A stretch of DNA of 5,926 bases from an uncultured Sutterella sp. (lineage in GTDB: Bacteria > Pseudomonadota > Gammaproteobacteria > Burkholderiales > Burkholderiaceae_F): positions 1-5,926 of the forward strand of contig USCE01000086.1 of NCBI GenBank assembly GCA_900553105.1, read 5' to 3'. The translations under genes were made by a program, and so were the position numbers. Positions 5,212 to 5,926 of this stretch are shown one piece after another. The notes beneath the pieces are model-generated. The model was not told where the DNA came from. It did no database searches and was given only the letters and a program-made list of their open reading frames with translations. Numbering within the stretch: position 1 is the stretch's first letter; every line of letters begins with the position of its first letter.

Positions 5212-5926
5212 TTATACCATATACATGCCACCATTAACATGTAGCGTAACACCCGTAATATAGGACGCAGCAGGTGATGCAAGGAATACCACGCTAGTGG
5301 CAATATCATCCGTTTGACCGAGACGACCTAACGGAATTTGGGCCTTAAGCATAGCTTGATGATCTTCGGGAAGATCACGCGTCATATCAGTTTCAATAAA
5401 CCCCGGAGCAACAGCATTGACCGTGATATTGCGACTGGCAAGCTCACGGGCCAAGGCGCGGGTCAAGCCGGCAACACCGGCTTTGGCAGCAGCGTAGTTA
5501 GCTTGACCGGCATTGCCCATCGAACCTACAACGCTGACAATGTTAATAATGCGGCCAAAGCGTGCCTTCATCATCGAGCGCATCACGATGCGGCTTAAAC
5601 GAAACGCTGGGGTTAAATTCGTATCAATGACTTCTTGCCATTGTTCGTCTTTCATACGCATGGCCAAACCGTCGCGCGTAATACCGGCGTTATTAACCAA
5701 CACGCTGATGCCCCCGAATTTGGCAGCAACCTCAGCGAGCACTTTTTCGCTTTGTTCGGCATCAGTCACGTTGAGCACAACGCCTTCACCTTTGCCGCCC
5801 AATTCAACGACCTTTTGCGTGATGCGTTCAGCGCCAGCAGAGCTCGTAGCCGTACCGATTACCACGGCACCGGCCTTCAAGCAAGCTTCTAGAATCGCAG
5901 CCCCAATACCGCGAGAAGCACCGGTG
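5212..5926 (-). CDS. fabG: 3-oxoacyl-[acyl-carrier-protein] reductase FabG, 5'-truncated by the window edge
   Basis: FabG is the NADPH-dependent reductase that turns 3-oxoacyl-ACP into (3R)-3-hydroxyacyl-ACP, the first reduction of each elongation cycle. The frame is open to the window edge and shows 237 residues. It begins with TGASRGIG, the cofactor-binding glycine motif that starts at residue 11 in E. coli FabG, so about ten N-terminal residues are missing. Counting from the first visible residue, NNAG lies at 78-81 and the catalytic triad is Ser131, Tyr144 and Lys148 (YAAAK). The C-terminus GGMYMV is identical to E. coli FabG and separates it from other short-chain dehydrogenases. The TTG at 5878-5880 is an internal Leu codon, not the start, because conserved coding continues upstream of it. 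A 138-base gap leads to acpP. fabD and fabH would be expected beyond the edge. Confidence 0.96.
   Translation of the reverse strand, partial: TGASRGIGAAILEACLKAGAVVIGTATSSAGAERITQKVVELGGKGEGVVLNVTDAEQSEKVLAEVAAKFGGISVLVNNAGITRDGLAMRMKDEQWQEVIDTNLTPAFRLSRIVMRSMMKARFGRIINIVSVVGSMGNAGQANYAAAKAGVAGLTRALARELASRNITVNAVAPGFIETDMTRDLPEDHQAMLKAQIPLGRLGQTDDIATSVVFLASPAASYITGVTLHVNGGMYMV

Noticed and set aside
5191..5214. Terminator after fabG (AGCC/GGCT stem followed by TTTT)
   Set aside because: The stem has only four pairs, overlaps the fabG stop codon and cannot be extended, so it is too weak to call.
5878..5880. TTG as the start of fabG
   Set aside because: The frame continues upstream into the conserved TGASRGIG cofactor motif, so this codon is internal and the gene is cut by the window edge.
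42..5926. A novel defence, mobile or RNA system in the window
   Set aside because: Every sizeable stretch is taken by a recognised gene, and the gaps (238 bases at most) hold only ordinary promoter, leader and terminator-like signals. No arrays, long repeats, integrase or unexplained coding sequence were seen on either strand.

Overview
The window is the end of an assembled contig from a Gram-negative bacterium, most likely a betaproteobacterium of the order Burkholderiales. The fatty-acid cluster order fabG-acpP-fabF followed by lepA-lepB is the layout known from that group, and the LepB, LepA, FabF and AcpP sequences look proteobacterial. Base composition appears close to 50% GC (not counted), lower than Burkholderia-type genomes. 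A host-associated family such as Sutterellaceae would fit, but that is inference and was not tested.

All six genes lie on the minus strand, so transcription runs from high to low coordinates. In that order they are: fabG (3-oxoacyl-ACP reductase, cut by the window edge at 5926), acpP (acyl carrier protein, 4837-5073), fabF (3-oxoacyl-ACP synthase II, 3495-4727), a small dCMP-deaminase-family gene (2998-3414), lepA/elongation factor 4 (963-2759) and lepB (signal peptidase I, 54-944). FabG, AcpP and FabF act together in fatty-acid chain elongation. LepA and LepB form a tight two-gene unit linking a ribosome-associated GTPase with the protease that removes signal peptides from exported proteins. 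The deaminase belongs to dTMP supply and has no functional tie to either neighbour.

Intergenic regions carry readable signals. There is a strong intrinsic terminator between acpP and fabF, a good candidate terminator between fabF and the deaminase, and a weaker one after the deaminase. Extended -10 promoter candidates precede lepA and acpP. The 238-base gap before lepA (2760-2997) also holds a nested hairpin followed by a U-run that could act as an attenuator.

The first 41 bases are not genomic. Positions 9-41 match the Illumina Nextera (Tn5) read-1 adapter, and positions 1-8 match a Nextera XT i5 index as I remember the index list. Genomic sequence starts at about position 42.

I see no mobile element, CRISPR array, tRNA or rRNA, and no convincing novel system. 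The main biological oddity is that a dCMP deaminase sits where many Burkholderiales carry rpoE-rseA-rseB-degP.
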